The position numbers and the translations under genes are program-made. Of a stretch of 64,000 nucleotides of DNA, positions 23,151-35,865 are shown piece by piece; position 1 is the stretch's first letter, and every line of letters starts with the position of its first letter. This DNA is from Halichoerus grypus (lineage: Eukaryota; Chordata; Mammalia; Carnivora; Phocidae), in contig NC_135712.1 in the NCBI RefSeq assembly GCF_964656455.1, forward strand, positions 96,076,294 through 96,140,293. The letters run 5' to 3'. Under the pieces are notes generated by a model. It saw nothing but the letters and a program-made list of their open reading frames with translations. It did no database searches and had not been told where the DNA came from.

Positions 23151-23264
23151 TGTTCTGAGTTCACAAAATTAGCCTGGCTCTAATATTTTTGGAAATGTCA
23201 TGAAATTTGAATGTATATTTTATTCAAAAGAAAGTACAGCTGAGCAACTTAGTACTTAGGACTT

Positions 23265-23485
23265 GGAATTAGAAATTCGTGATTGAATCATAATTCCATA
23301 TAAGTGCTGTGTTTTTGACCTTGGGCAGGTTGTCTAACTTCTCTCAGTTTGAATTCCTCCAATAACATTTCCTTTTAAGAATACATTTTGGAGATTGAAT
23401 GATATAACACATGTAAAGTTCTTTGCGTAGCGTCTGCAAATAATAAGCACATGTTAAATGTTTGTTATTGTTATTGCTAGTTACT
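23265..23485 (+). mobile_element. MIR, plus strand
   Basis: Sense MIR order: 'tgaccttgggcaggttgtct', 'aacttctctcagtttgaatt', 'gattgaatgatataacacat', 'gtaaagttctttgcgtagc' and 'aataagcacatgttaaatgt'. A nearly full-length but diverged copy. Confidence 0.82.
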
Positions 23486-24250
23486 TTTATTACTATGTTT
23501 TTGTATTATCATTTATGAAAGAATATTATATAGGAATTGTAAACATAATATTACATCCTTGCTAATTAAGAGGAAATCATGGGCCTCAGTTTCAGTTAGT
23601 TATGTAAATAGTGCAATTTTCTCTTAAAGAGTATTGAAGTACACAAAGGAATCTCCTTGCCTGTAAGTTTCAAGAGAAGGATAGATTCTTATCTATCAGT
23701 TGGCAGCCATTTACCATTCTTAATGCTCTGATTCTGCTTGAAAACAGACTAACATAGCAGATTAGCCCTACAAAGCCATTTTACCTTCTCTCTCAGAGAG
23801 TGGATAATAACCTGAGTCAAGTGCCATAGAATGTCAATTTCACTCATTTAGCACTCTGCACCTGGCCACATGGGGATGCATGAGTAAAAATGCATGCTTG
23901 GACAGAAAATATTTGTGTATGTATTAACTACGCTTAAACATATGACAGTTTAGGATTCCTGCCAAGCTGATAACGTTTGCGAGAAATAAGGCTTAGATTC
24001 AAATATTGTTTTCTAAGCAAGATGAAGGGGAGAATAAGTCTATCTGAATAATAGAGGCAAAATTTTTAAAATCTGGAGCTGTAAAGAAAATTAGGCAGCA
24101 GTATTCTGTTATTCCAATTTGTGGATTTAGAGAAGGCGTAGAAAATATATCCCCGGCAGGCAAAGGAGGAAGTTGATGGTGTTTAGATCTAGTGCATGTT
24201 ACTAGCCCAGATACTTACATTCAGAAGTAAGCTACTAGTGAGACCCCAGA
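23486..24250. other. Unique sequence, nothing recognised
   Basis: AT-rich, with no repeat or exon signal that I can support. Confidence 0.4.
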
Positions 24251-24254
24251 CTCT

Positions 24255-24290
24255 TTTATTATTATTATTATTGTTATTATTATTTATTTA
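24255..24290 (+). repeat. (ATT)n microsatellite
   Basis: About a dozen TTA/ATT units with one 'ttg' interruption. Confidence 0.92.
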
Positions 24291-24454
24291 GAATTATTTT
24301 CTACATGGATTGACCTAATAATCTCTGTTGCCATTTTCAAATTTAGTAAAAGGTATACTCTGTTGTTTGAACTTGACATGAAATTCACAAAATATCTAAG
24401 TTGTAATATTCTCTATATTTTATTGATTAGATAAACAGTGTTTTCCAAATTGAT

Positions 24455-24660
24455 CATGTTTTACTATGAGCATAATAGGCCCTCTACTCATTAGGGGTTT
24501 ACCATCTGGAAGAGGGACAGATACAAATTAAAATTCCACTTCAGAGTGCTGAGTGCTAAAATAGAGGTGTGAGCAAAGGACTTTGTGACCATCTAGAAGA
24601 TAGATCAAGTAATTGTTTGGCAAGCAGAAACAGAATTACAAAATAATTTTGTTGTGCAAT
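24455..24660 (-). mobile_element. Diverged L2 fragment, minus strand
   Basis: 'cctctactcattaggggttt', followed by 'tctggaagagggacagatac' and 'cagagtgctgagtgctaaaa', follows the antisense L2 order ('catggagcttac', 'gacaga', 'gtgctatg'). The resemblance is weak. Confidence 0.4.
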
Positions 24661-24819
24661 TCTGTGAGTTTGAGCTTCATTCTTTAGGCAGACGGAGCCA
24701 AAAGAAGAGAGAAAGGTAACAAAAATGTTATTTGCCTTTTTTTTTTTTTTTTTAATATTTAGGAATAACCAGAGTGGCAGTATGGGGGATGGGATGAGTT
24801 CTAAGGGGCACAGTATTAC

Positions 24820-25010
24820 AGAAAAATGTGAGAAAAAAAGAACACTAGTTTTGAGGTCAAATGCCCTGGTTGTGAATTAAATCTTGATTATCTTTATTAT
24901 CCTGAAAAAAAAATTAACCTCTATGAGTCTATTCTTTGAGCTATATTTGGGAAATATCTTGCCTAATTTAAGGATTCTTGCTGTAAAGTGCAGATTAAGC
25001 ACATGTGATC
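24820..25010 (+). mobile_element. Diverged MIR, plus strand
   Basis: 'gaggtcaaatgccctggttg', then 'ttaacctctatgagtctatt' and 'aatttaaggattcttgctgt', keep the sense order of MIR. Much decayed. Confidence 0.5.
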
Positions 25011-25119
25011 TTCGTCAGGATATCAAAATCCCCTGAAACCTCAGTGGATATCCAGCCCCGGTGCGTGGAGGCTCCACTCCACTGTCATTGCAGGAACACG
25101 CTGACATCGGCTATTTTGT

Positions 25120-25695
25120 CTTTTGGTAGGTGTAGCAGGCAGCTTCTAAGATGGCCTACTAGGATACCTGTTTTCTGATATTCATGGCATTCATTGTGTA
25201 ATCCGTTCCCCTTGACTAACTTGCCTCCCACCAGTGGACAACTGTAACAAGGTGGAAGGCATGCCACTCTTATTATTGGATTTTAAAATGTGGCTTCTGT
25301 CTGGCTAGCAGACTTCCTCTCTTACTGCCTTTGATAAAGCAAGCTGCCTTGTGGAGAGATCCACATGGCAAAGGGGGCCTGAGAGTGGCCTGTAGCCATT
25401 GACCAGCAAGGAACTGAAGCGTCATTTCAAAAACCCTTACGGAGCTGAGCCTTGCCAACAACCACATAAGTGGGATTTAGCAGCGGATCTCTCACCGGTT
25501 GAGCTCTAAGATGAGATCCCAGTCCCATTTGACATCTTTATTACAGCCTTGTGAAAAACCCTGAAGCAGAAGACTTAGCTGCAGGGGGATTCCTGACCCA
25601 CAGAGACTGGGAGATATGGAAATGTGTGTTGTTTAATGCTGCAAAATTTAGGGGCGACTGGTTAGGCAGTACCAGGTAACTAATACAGTAAGGGA
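25120..25695 (+). mobile_element. MLT1-type MaLR LTR, plus strand
   Basis: Sense MLT1-like order: 'taagatggcctactaggata', 'atccgttccccttgactaac', 'gataaagcaagctgccttgt', 'cttgccaacaaccacataag', 'attcctgacccacagagact', 'gttgtttaatgctgcaaaat', ending 'ggtaactaatacag'. A solo LTR with no internal retroviral sequence. Confidence 0.78.
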
Positions 25696-26074
25696 AGAGA
25701 TTACTGTGTGTTGTGTTCTAGGACCTAAATGTTTCCACTTGTCAACTTAGAGCCCTTTTCCAGAACTAGTCACAAAGACCTACCTAACTGCAAGAAGGTT
25801 AGGAAATGTTGAGAGAGCCCATAGAACATCTGGTATAAAATGCTCTCTCCTTCCCAGAAAACAGGAAAGCCCCCCCACACTGAATTTGTAATGGTATATT
25901 CTGGTACCAGTCTAAACTCCATATGTAGTCACTTAAGTAGGAACTTGATACAATCCCTAGCCAATGATCTTTTATCTCTTCTGTTTTTTGCAAAATCCTA
26001 AAGCTAATCCATTGTAACAACTGCCATTGTCTGCATATGAAATTTAAAGTATTTTTGTGCCTATTAAAAAGACA

Positions 26075-26240
26075 TCATTTAAATTTTATTCTCTCATAAC
26101 ACGACTGTGAATAACGTGGTATTATTTTCAACCATTTTGTAGATGTTGAACAAACCGGGAGGGGTTAAAGATTCTGCTCAGGTCAGAGAGCCAGAACGGG
26201 GTCTTAAACTTAGGCCTCCTCCTCAAAATATTATAATACT
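26075..26240 (-). mobile_element. MIR, minus strand, diverged
   Basis: 'accattttgtagatgttgaa', then 'gattctgctcaggtcagaga' and 'gccagaacggggtcttaaac', is the antisense MIR core. A T run at 26273-26295 lies just downstream. Confidence 0.6.
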
Positions 26241-27814
26241 CTCCTCCTTATGGAGGATACGTTTGCTGGTCTTTTTTTTTTTTTTTTTTTTTTTTAGTGG
26301 TAGATTTGACAATGAGGTCTTTATCGGTAGGCAAACAGGGTGAATGCTTACCAAAGAAAGCCATGCTGCGGAATATTAACACAGCTAACTTGGATGTGTG
26401 ATATGACAGATGCTGTAAAATTATGGCTATTATGACTGCAATCTTTAGTCAGATGTACAGTTTTAACAGTGTCAGGGTTGCAATAATCCATGCCTTAAAA
26501 ATAGAATTAGTAAAACAGTATCTATATATTGTTCTAGATATATATATATAAAGAGGGATCTACATATAAAGATCATTGGTTAGTGGTACGCTGCTTATAA
26601 GGAGAAATCTTGGACTTTATTGCTGGACCAGACTCTATCTTGCTGTGAGAACTTTGGCTCCACACTTGATTGACTTGTACCTCAGTCAATCCAGATGGAA
26701 AAATGGGGAAAAAGCCAAAACTCACTGAAAACCAGATGCTGCATCTGAGCTGTGATTTCCTAAGTAAATGAATTACAAAACATTGTTGAGGAGAGTATGA
26801 TTTTGAAATACCCTGGCAAGACTCAGTCTTGTCCTATGTTAAAAAAATTTTTTTAATTAAAATTAAAAAAAATACATATGTAAGTGAGATTGTGAATTCC
26901 ACAAGGCAATAATTTGAACATAATGGCAATTGTAACTCATAGAAATGAAATGGCTTTTTTCTGAGTCCCTTAGTGAGACAACATTTACTGTTTTGGGAAG
27001 GGGTAAGTTTGTACTGTTAAAAATTGCCTTCATGGAGGTATTTAGTGCATGTTAACATATGTAGAAAAAAATAAGGTACTTAAAATGAATTATGTGCTAT
27101 GAATCATTAAGAAATATATTTCCTAACAAGGGAAAAAAATAAAAATCAAAGAAAGAAAGAAACTTATTATTTTCAACAATACAACTTTAAGAGAATTTTG
27201 CACTTATATATCACATAGAGGACAAAGACAAAATTCCAGCGTAAAAAAGTCATCAATACGTGACATTAAAATCCAGCTGTTCTGATCTTTCTCCTACCTG
27301 TGCTGGGAATGCTGTAATGTGTAGCAAATGGAATTAGAGAAAAATTGGTGATGGCATGGGAAATTTGAACCACATGCATTCCAGGCCTAGGGGAATGCTG
27401 ACACTTGGGCAAAATAGCGATAGCCCCTATAGTTTGAATTACATAATTCCAACCAGAAATTCTCTGAGGGGGGAAAAAAGCAGGAGAGAATTTTGTCCTC
27501 TATGGGCTGAGTTCCAAAGTGAGCTGCTCTAGGAATGAGAAGCTAGTGGTGGCTCAGGAATATTTCAAGAATTTCTGAGAGACCCCAATATAACATGATA
27601 CAGAAATTCCTAAATCACCAAAACACAATTTTTGTCGATTTCCATTCTCTTGTCATGGGAAGAACCATTCTGATTCAAGCCACAGTTATTCTCCTTGTGT
27701 GTACTCTGGCCTACATCTACTTTATACAGATAAGTTGAATTTTGAAAATGCAAATTTGTGTTATTCCCCTGCTTCCCATGGGGTAAAATGAACCCCATTA
27801 TCATGGTTTACAAA
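26241..27814. other. Unique AT-rich sequence with short simple repeats
   Basis: It contains a T run at 26273-26295, a short (TA)n at 26537-26550 and an A/T palindrome-like run near 26840-26875. No gene or larger repeat recognised. Confidence 0.45.
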
Positions 27815-28215
27815 GCCCTGAATGGTCTCCTCCTGCCTTCTTCTCCATCTCATCTCTGACTAGACCATTCCTGCCTCTTTCTCTTCCCTTTTCACCCACC
27901 TGGACTTCTTGATCTTTCATAGTTTCCCTTGGCCTTCTTTCTTCCGCTGGAAACATTTCATTTTCTGCTCTCACATAACACAGGATGAAGTCTTCTTCTG
28001 GCCTCCTTGAGAAAGTCAAATCTCCTTTCTCAAAAATCTCTCATTTTAATACTGGAAATACTTGCCATGGTTGTGAACTGGAATCTATTTGCATTAGTAT
28101 TTAATTTAATTAATATCTTTAATCCTCCTCTAGGTTCTAAGCTCTGTGATAGTTATGTCCCCACTGCCTATTCAATGTTACTCAAATATTGGCTGAAAAA
28201 TAAATGAATAAATGA
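27815..28215 (+). mobile_element. L2 3' end, plus strand
   Basis: Sense L2 order: 'acaaagccctgaatggtctc', 'catctctgactagaccattc', 'cataacacaggatgaagtct', 'taggttctaagctctgtgat' and the terminal '(tgaataaa)tgaatgaa'-like 'aaataaatgaataaatgaat'. Open frames inside it are not genes. Confidence 0.75.
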
Positions 28216-29264
28216 ATAGGACCATGTGTAAATGGTATGTTTGAATAAAATGCAAGTGGGAACATAGGACAGTAATTATACAAGTGATTCGATAAACCTA
28301 TGATTTGGGAAGAACCTCTTTAAAAATCTATTTTTCAGTGGATGTAGCTAGCCCAGAAATGGAAGCTAAATTGTCTGCTTACCAGCTAAAATCTATAGTG
28401 TTAAGGCACACTGACTGCTTTAGAGAAACCCCCCCCCTCCAAATGCTTCATGTAGGTGTAATGACACGATTACAGCCCATTTTCATATTCTCTCCAGACT
28501 GTGTCATGTAGTGAAAACAGAAAATGCTTCCTGTTTGGCATTCTGTTTTATGGGAATTGTATTGCTGATTGTATCTAAAACATACGTGACAATTCAGATA
28601 CCAACTGTGTAATACATATAAAATACCTTCCCTCCCTAGAAGATGTAGTTTGCTGCCTGAATAAGTACACCCCTCCTTCTTAAGGCAAATCGAATGTGGT
28701 GTCCCTTTGTAACTGAGGCCAAATGGCATTGACTTCCTTCCCATCACTTGCTTTACATCACAAAGCAAAAATGTCACCCGTGGTAACCAGTGACTAGGTT
28801 TCTTTGGAGAGAGAGGAGTTATGTGGAGGAATCATTTACCTTGGCTTGTGTGCATGTAAGACCTTTTGGTCAACCTAGTCTGAAGCATGCATAGATGCTT
28901 AAATTTACTAAGTAATTAGTCCTAAATAATGGCTTTTCCTTCTTTTAAGAAGGAATATATTTCTCGGGAAGTCTCCTGGGATCCTGAGAGCTATGGTGAA
29001 ATTCAGTTTTATTTTTCAGAGGATGCATTTGCTTTCTTCTTCTGGAATTTCTCTTTCTGGTGGTCCTAACCATAGAACACAATAGCTGAGTGTGCTGCCT
29101 CGGGAAGTCTTCATCATCAAAAAGTTTGTACCTGTGACCCTTTGCTTTACACAAGGCATTTACACAAGTGGGTTTCAAACCAATCCCTAGTTCTGGAAGT
29201 TGTTCCTTCCCTATTAGATACTGTATGAATCTCACCACAGTTAATGGTGGACAGAGGAGCATGG
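28216..29264. other. Unique sequence, nothing recognised
   Basis: About 1 kb. Frames of 105 and 109 codons on the minus strand (28945-29262, 28448-28777) show no family resemblance and no splice context, so I treat them as chance. Confidence 0.4.
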
Positions 29265-29400
29265 AGTGGTAGTAAGGCCACTGAATTGACCATCAGAAAA
29301 CCTATGTTCCATTTCTGGCTGTGGGAAGTTTACTCAGATAAAGTACTTCTTACAGTTTCTGACAAGTAAGAAATGGATTATTATTAGCTAATAAGAGTAT
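29265..29400 (+). mobile_element. MIR fragment, plus strand, diverged
   Basis: 'gccactgaattgaccatcag', then 'tgttccatttctggctgtgg' and 'agtttctgacaagtaagaaa', keep the sense MIR order. Confidence 0.5.
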
Positions 29401-29754
29401 CACTTTATTTGCCTGTACAATGACCAATTTTACTTCCATGACTAAAATGTTCTTAAGTCTTGCCAATAAATCAAGGAACCTGTGGGGGATAAGTGAATGG
29501 TGCTGAGTACTGATAACTAGAGAACTTATAGACTACTATCAAGTAGTAAATAGGGTGAAATATTCTTCAGTCAGTTCAAGGTGATTTTGAAAACCAATAA
29601 CCAAATGAACAAAAGAGAATTATTTTGATCATAGACAAATTAGTTGACAAAATTTAACCTGGTACACAGCTAAATGTTAGAACCGGAGAGATATAAAAAA
29701 AGTAGTAACTACGTGTGCATCGTCGCCGATTACAAGCAACCAGCACGGTTTTGA

Positions 29755-30275
29755 TCATTCTGTCATTTTTACAGCCATTCTGCTGGGCATTTGTATCCTT
29801 CATGGAACATTCTCTTCGTCGTTGGTGTTCTAGCCACCCTGGTCTTCTTTAAGTTCCTCAAAGGCATATTGCTCCTTTGGTGCTTTTCCACATGCTAATC
29901 TCCCCTGCCAGGAAAATTTTTCTCTTACTCACCATTGTTCTCCCTACCTCATTAAATCCTGCTCACCTTTCAGATCTCAGCAAAAATGTCACTTTCCCTA
30001 AAAAGCCTTTTCATAGGACCTCAGACAAGATTGGATCTCCTTACCCTGGGCTTATGGCCCCTTATAATTTTCCTTCATAGTAATTCTCTCTCTTTTTTTT
30101 TTAAGTATATACCAGATGATCATTTTATCACAGTCTGTTTTCCACTTTCCTGTGTAAGACAGAAAGCTCCATTAAGGCAGGGGCCCTGTCTTGCTCACCT
30201 TGTTATCCAGAGATGCCTAGCACACAGGGCCCAACAGATAAATGGCACCGAATACGTATTTGTTGAAGAACTATA
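29755..30275 (+). mobile_element. L2 3' end, plus strand
   Basis: Sense L2: 'ctccctacctcattaaatcc', 'cacctttcagatctcagcaa', 'aaatgtcactttccctaaaa', 'cattaaggcaggggccctgt', 'gatgcctagcacacaggg' and 'tatttgttgaag' at the end. The T run at 30094-30103 lies within it. Confidence 0.82.
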
Positions 30276-31174
30276 TGAGTAAATTCCAGAATCCAAGTTA
30301 TTTATGATATCTGAATACCTTAATATGCTAGTGTTTTGTATAACTGAACACCATCACATAGTGTTTGGGTTTTTTAATCCTCAAACTGAAGAATAACTAA
30401 GTGAAGTGAGAGGCCATAACCATCCCACATACCAAATGGGAACTCTTTACTCCTAAAGAGTCAACAGTGGCTTTCTAGGCAATGTCTATTGTGGTAAGTT
30501 GGAATTGCTTTTGTGATTTTTCCAAACTCTTCTCTTAGGCCTTGAATATCTATGAAATATCAGTAAAATGGATTTTTGGGATCACAGCTATAGGTCTGAT
30601 AGTCAGGGGTTTGTTGACTTACAACAACGTACAGGGGCAGAGATGAGAGGACAACTCAGGTCTCCCAGTGTTCATATTGTTGATTTATGCAACCCCCAGC
30701 AGAGAGAATACTGCTTGTCAGAACCCTACCACTGTGGCCTGAGCCAATGTTGGAGTGGAGCCCAGAAAGCAGGGCCTCACTCCAGAGAAATGCAAGAGAA
30801 GGCAGTTCAGAGAGGGGGCTACCAGAAACCCCTGAGGTAGCAAAAATCCAAGCATGAGGCAAGGATACAGGGTCAACCCATAAATGAGAAATGGAATAAA
30901 AGGTTCAAGAGTCAGAATAACTGATGAGCTGGGGTTCCAGAAGAGATAGAAGTGAAGAAATAAGGAAATGGAGGTCTAAATACAGTCAATGGGAAAAGTC
31001 AGGCATGGCTGGGTTTTGGAAGGTTTTGACATTTTTGATTTCGTTTGTTTCCTGGGGGTTATCCAAGGTCTTGACCTGCTACATACCTTTGCTAAGCTCA
31101 GGCTCCAAGGATCTCAGCCACGTGCCAGAGCCCGTTTTGTGGGTTATGTCAGATAGCCATTGAAAAAGAACTTT
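30276..31174. other. Unique sequence, nothing recognised
   Basis: About 0.9 kb of mixed composition. The 90-codon plus frame at 30568-30840 is unsupported. Confidence 0.4.
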
Positions 31175-31371
31175 GGGATGCTTGGGTGGCTCAGTCGGTT
31201 AAGCATCTGCCTTTGGTTCAGGTCATGGTCCTGGGGTCCTGGGATTGAGTTCTGTATCTGCTCCTTGCTCAGCAGGGAGCCTGCTTCTCCCTCTACCTGC
31301 CCCTCCCCCTGCTTGTGCTCTTTCTCTCTCTCTGACAAATGAATAAATACAATCTTTAAAAAAAAAAAAAA
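31175..31371 (+). mobile_element. Can-SINE, plus strand
   Basis: Head 'gatgcttgggtggctcagtc', then 'tctgcctttggttcaggtca', 'gcctgcttctccctctacct' and a '(tc)n tgacaaatgaataaat' tail with 15 or more A residues. A short imperfect target duplication is possible ('aaagaactt' / 'aagaagtt'). Confidence 0.95.
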
Positions 31372-32141
31372 AGAAGTTCACGAATATAGATAATTCCTAA
31401 TTTCCTAATTTCTAATTTCATGATTTACCAGCTCCTCTCTCATAGGTATAAACCCAACATAGAATCTCAGATTGGATTTATTATATAGTGGTCTGTGAAA
31501 AAGAAATGGTATAAATTCATACTAAACAGGTTTTTAATTTTGTAGTGAAAGTGAAACAGGTCAATTATCATACAGTTAGAATCTCAGTCATTTTTGTGAC
31601 ATTAATGTTCCTTTCAAAAACTTTTAATATACATTTTTGTATACAGTAATGGACCCCTCCTGTATCCATCCCTGACTTCAACACTCGTCAGTATTCCATT
31701 ATTCTGACTTCATCTGATATTTTCATTAGCATTTTCTTTGGGATTGCATTGAGATCTTTATTATGACCAGTGCTAAAGCTGAGTGGAGAGGTCACATGAA
31801 CGGGGGACTTCTTTCTCTATTGTGCAGAATACTCCAGAGGGTTTACTAGAATGAGGACATTGCCTCTTAGATGAAAGCAGGATTAAGGGACTTTCTTCAA
31901 AAGAAAGAGCCTCTGACATATTTAATCATGTGCTTTTGAAACGTGTGGTGCCAGGGGCAGAAAAGCAAGAGTGTTGCTTTCGGTGAGACAATATTCTCCC
32001 TAATAAATACCAATTCTGTGCATTTAAAATAATGAAACAATATGAATCATACCTGTTTCTAAGAATTAAATCTGTTTCTGCAAGGCCAAACACAAAATAC
32101 AAAACACAAAAATAATACTTGCTTGGTGGAGGAAAACAATG
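31372..32141. other. Unique sequence, nothing recognised
   Basis: No clear element. The stretch 31620-31760 may be a very old L1 3' piece, but I cannot support it. Confidence 0.4.
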
Positions 32142-32167
32142 TGTCTATCTGTCTATCTAACTATCTA

Positions 32168-32213
<46 letters not shown>

Positions 32214-32236
32214 ATATATATATATATATATATATA
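32142..32236 (+). repeat. Compound (CTAT)n(TA)n microsatellite
   Basis: Starts with interrupted 'gtctatct' units, then about 12 uninterrupted CTAT units, then about 12 TA units. The Tyr/Leu/Ile-rich open frame across it is an artefact of the repeat. Confidence 0.97.
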
Positions 32237-32888
32237 CAGGTCTGTCCTGAGTCCTATAGGATACCACCATTCCAGAGACTCATTTCCATGTTTTTAAACA
32301 TCTCATTTCTACTTTCCTTTGTACCTTTGCCAGTGAACACAGAGCCTGGTCCATAGCAGGTGTTTTGTTAAGTGTCAGTTGAATTAATTTAGTTTGTTTC
32401 CTTGAACTGAAATTCTTCCCTCTCTCAGCTGACGTCCCCCACACTTGCCAGCCTCCTCTCACTACCCTGTAAATCAAGAACATAGCATGCAGGTAGTCTC
32501 TCCCATACATAACAATGTGAGGATGACAACAGTGTCCTCATACTTTCCCCCTTGACTTGATTTGCAAAGGAAATACAGTCAATAAGAAAGTATTGATGAC
32601 ACAGACCCTGTGAAAAATTCCTTTCCACGTACAAAAGTCTTTGCTCTACTGCTTTGCATAACTTAACTACCACTTGGAAGTCACATTGAGATCTGTCATT
32701 ATGGGACATATTGTAAGAAACAGAGCTGTTTCAATGGGTTCTACTCAAAGTGACATTTTTCTCTTGAACATCTCTGTTGTGGTAGTGATCCTGACAAAAA
32801 AGGAGGATTATTTCTATTCTTATTCTTTTTAATGAGGTGCAGGTGGAATAACTTATGGACACGAGAACATAGGAATTAAGATCACTTT
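32237..32888. other. Unique sequence, nothing recognised
   Basis: No element or exon recognised between the microsatellite and the next SINE. Confidence 0.4.
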
Positions 32889-33079
32889 CTTTTTTTAAGA
32901 TTTTGTTTATTTGTTTGACAGAGACACAACGAGAGAGGGAACACAAACAGGGGGAGTGGGAGAGGGAGAAACAGGCCTCCCGCTCAGCAGGGAGCCTGAT
33001 GCCGGGCTTGATCCCAGGGGCCCAGGATCATGACCTGAGCAGAAGGCAGACGCTTAAAGACTGAGCACCCAGGCGCCCC
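32889..33079 (-). mobile_element. Can-SINE, minus strand, small head deletion
   Basis: From the tail side: 'ttaagattttgtttatttgt', 'cagggggagtgggagaggga', 'cagcagggagcctgatgccg', 'catgacctgagcagaaggca' and a head 'gactgagcacccaggcgccc' that lacks two bases of the usual 'gagccaccc'. The target duplication is 'aattaagatcactt' at 32874-32887 and 'aattaagatcattt' at 33080-33093. Confidence 0.97.
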
Positions 33080-33093
33080 AATTAAGATCATTT

Positions 33094-35675
33094 TCCTCTC
33101 AGATCAATCTTTGTAGTCAGAGGAGATAGATATTTGGAGAATTAGCAATAAAAGTCTCATTTATAATTTATTTGATAGAGAGATTGGTACTCCTATTGTT
33201 CCTCCTTCCCCCCACCCCTTTAAGCACAAAGGCTTACTTGTTCAAATTATTTTAAAGTGGATAGGAATTTTTTTTTAAATCTATGGTAATTTGTAGTAAT
33301 AGATTGCAAAATGTATGATGAAGCATTTTAAAAAGAAGCCGCAAAGATTAAGTAATTATTCTTGACTACAAATGCTGATCTTCTAAAAATTCAAGTATTA
33401 CTGATCTTCATGAAGGAAATAATTACTTCTTTTTGGAATGATCATGACTAACTTTGCTTGAAAAATTGCTATTAGCTAGATTTTCAGGAGGCACAAGTTA
33501 TAAGCTTCTGTAAATTAGGCCCTCTGAGATTTTTAGAGTACTTATAAAAGATTCCATGTTGGAAATATTAAACTTATTTCTTAAAATTGGGAGTTTAAGT
33601 GTACTTTATGTTAAAGTATTTAAAAAAAAAAAAGCAAGCAAGAAAGCTCTTTCCTTTCCATTTTTCTTCATTCCTTTCTGTAGATGTCACTGTAGCATAG
33701 CAAAAAGAAAAGGGATTTCTTTTCTTCTGAAAATACAGGACTTCTACATGCCAATGAAAAAAAAGCAGTTATTTGATTTATTATGCCAGGGTTGTCATAT
33801 CAACAATAAGGTTTCCAAGCAACTAGCAGAATAAATTATTTTATAGATTTATTTGCTTAGCCTCATAAAATGGACCAAATGGAAGACACTTTTTTTCACT
33901 GTGATTATGTGGTAATTAAAAAAAGTCATTACACCAAAATTATGCATTAAATTCACATTACTAAGAAGAGTTCAAAATGAATCATGTGAACGTAATCAAT
34001 GTCGAAAGACTTAATGAAGATTTGCTGCTTACAAGGAAGCATTGTTGTTTCATGTTTACATATTTTCAGTAATTGGTTTCCTGGGTCTATACCATGATTT
34101 GCGTAAAGTTGTTCCAGATTTACTCTTCAAAGAGGCTGTTGCATGAATGCCTCACTATGTCCCCTTTAAACACCCTACAGAATGACCTCAGTGAAACCTG
34201 GTGCTCATTCTATTAGACAGAATTCGGACTCATCCTTAGAATTTTCTACATATGCGAATGGTCTGTGCCGCCTGTTCTTAAAAAGACTTCCAAAGAGTTA
34301 CTGAGCATATTAAAAAATGAAGAATTGATTTTTTTTTATTCAATTGCCTGGGGATGTTAGAGACTTGTTAGACATTCACAGTCCATATTCCCCAAACATC
34401 TTTGTGTAGTTTAAACACTTTCATTGCTATTTTTGAGTTGCTTACGTCTCTATTTGGGAAAAGCTTGACCTGAATGTAACAAAGCTAGTGTCCCCCTTTC
34501 CCCCACCCGCCCTGTGTTCTTTTATTAGAACTCTTTCTAGGACTTTTGATTTGCTGAAATTGTTGATGGTGTGAAACAATAAAATGATATGCCACACTCC
34601 TCAGCTTAGTCGAGGGAAGCAGAAACCTGCCACCCAGTCCCGGGACAAGGTATTTTGTATCCATGTACCACAGACATATTTGTTGATGGAGAAAATCATC
34701 ACTGCCTATAGAAAGTATCCGCTTTTTCTTTGCTTTGCCAAGGAAGCTTTTTTTCCTCTCACTTTCTTTGGTTTCTTCTGGAAATGTTATTTCTTTCAAA
34801 CACCCATAGGCTGGGCATAGCCAAAGAGTCAAGAAAAAAGCACTTGTATTGAAAAATTACTAAGCAAACTGCAGCTTTCAACTGGATTTTCCAATTTGAA
34901 ACATTTGACAAAAATATAGCTATAATTTTCTGGGCTATATGTGATGGGAAATTTTCTCTGACCAATTCAGATGCATCTGTTCCATTATTACTAACATCTT
35001 TTATACCCTTATAGACAATTCAGAAAGTCAGCAAGTAGAGGGGAAATATTTCTCCCTTCAAATGACATTGTCCTAATATTATTATGCTTGCAACACAGTT
35101 GCCAGGTGGTGCTGCTTCTGCATCTTAGTCCAACTTTAGACTATGGGTGTTTTCTTCCTTTTTACTTTGTTTTATTCAAATCACTGTTGCCTCAGAAGAA
35201 GGAAAATCAATTTTGAGATTCATGACAATGCTACATATACCCAGGCATTACAATAAACATCCTTCCCGTACTGGGCTTGTTTTCTTGTTACCTGTCGATG
35301 CTCTACTTCATTGCTTCTATATCTTATTTTCAATAGCATGCTCTTAGGCAAATTTTCCCTATTATCTTTCTGGAGAAGTCAATCTATTTTCATCTTCTCC
35401 TGTCACAGAAAACAAATGGGCAAATTTTCGAAAAACCTTATTCGTTCTAGTCCTTTTTTTGTTGTTGTTGTTTACCATTTTTATATAAAAATTTTGTCTG
35501 TAAAACCATGTCTTTGATTTCTGAATTGAACTTATAAGTGGTCACCTGTGCTTTCCCATAAGTAGACAACCTGGGTCTATAATTACTTCTGAGAAATGAG
35601 TAGAAGACTTGAAAATACGGAAGAGTTTCCTTTTTTCCTTTTTTTCAGTATGATTTCCTTTTGGCCATGGTGAAA
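33094..35675. other. Unique sequence, nothing recognised
   Basis: About 2.6 kb, the longest stretch in the centre with no recognised repeat. The 115-codon minus frame at 34485-34832 has no family resemblance. I see no exon with convincing splice sites. Confidence 0.4.
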
Positions 35676-35865
35676 CCACCTTGATCAATGCTTGCCAATC
35701 CCCCCGGGGATCTTGTTACAAGGTATATTCTGATTTGGAAGTTCTTAGGAAGGTCTGGAGCCTGAAGGTTCTGGTTTTTAACAAGCTCTTAGGTAATGTC
35801 TGTGGTGCTGATTCGCAGACCACACGTTGTGTAGCAAGACTAGAACATTCTACCATGCAGGTGAA
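35676..35865 (+). mobile_element. MER5A-like hAT MITE, plus strand
   Basis: Short non-autonomous hAT-Charlie element, seen as 'ccccccggggatcttgttac', then 'tattctgatttggaagttct', 'ggttctggtttttaacaagc' and 'tctgtggtgctgattcgcag', in MER5A order. It is an old mammalian insertion with no coding capacity. Confidence 0.75.

Noticed and set aside
34485..34832. 115-codon minus-strand frame
   Set aside because: No motif, signal peptide, splice context or known family. Its length is within chance expectation for this much AT-rich DNA searched in six frames.
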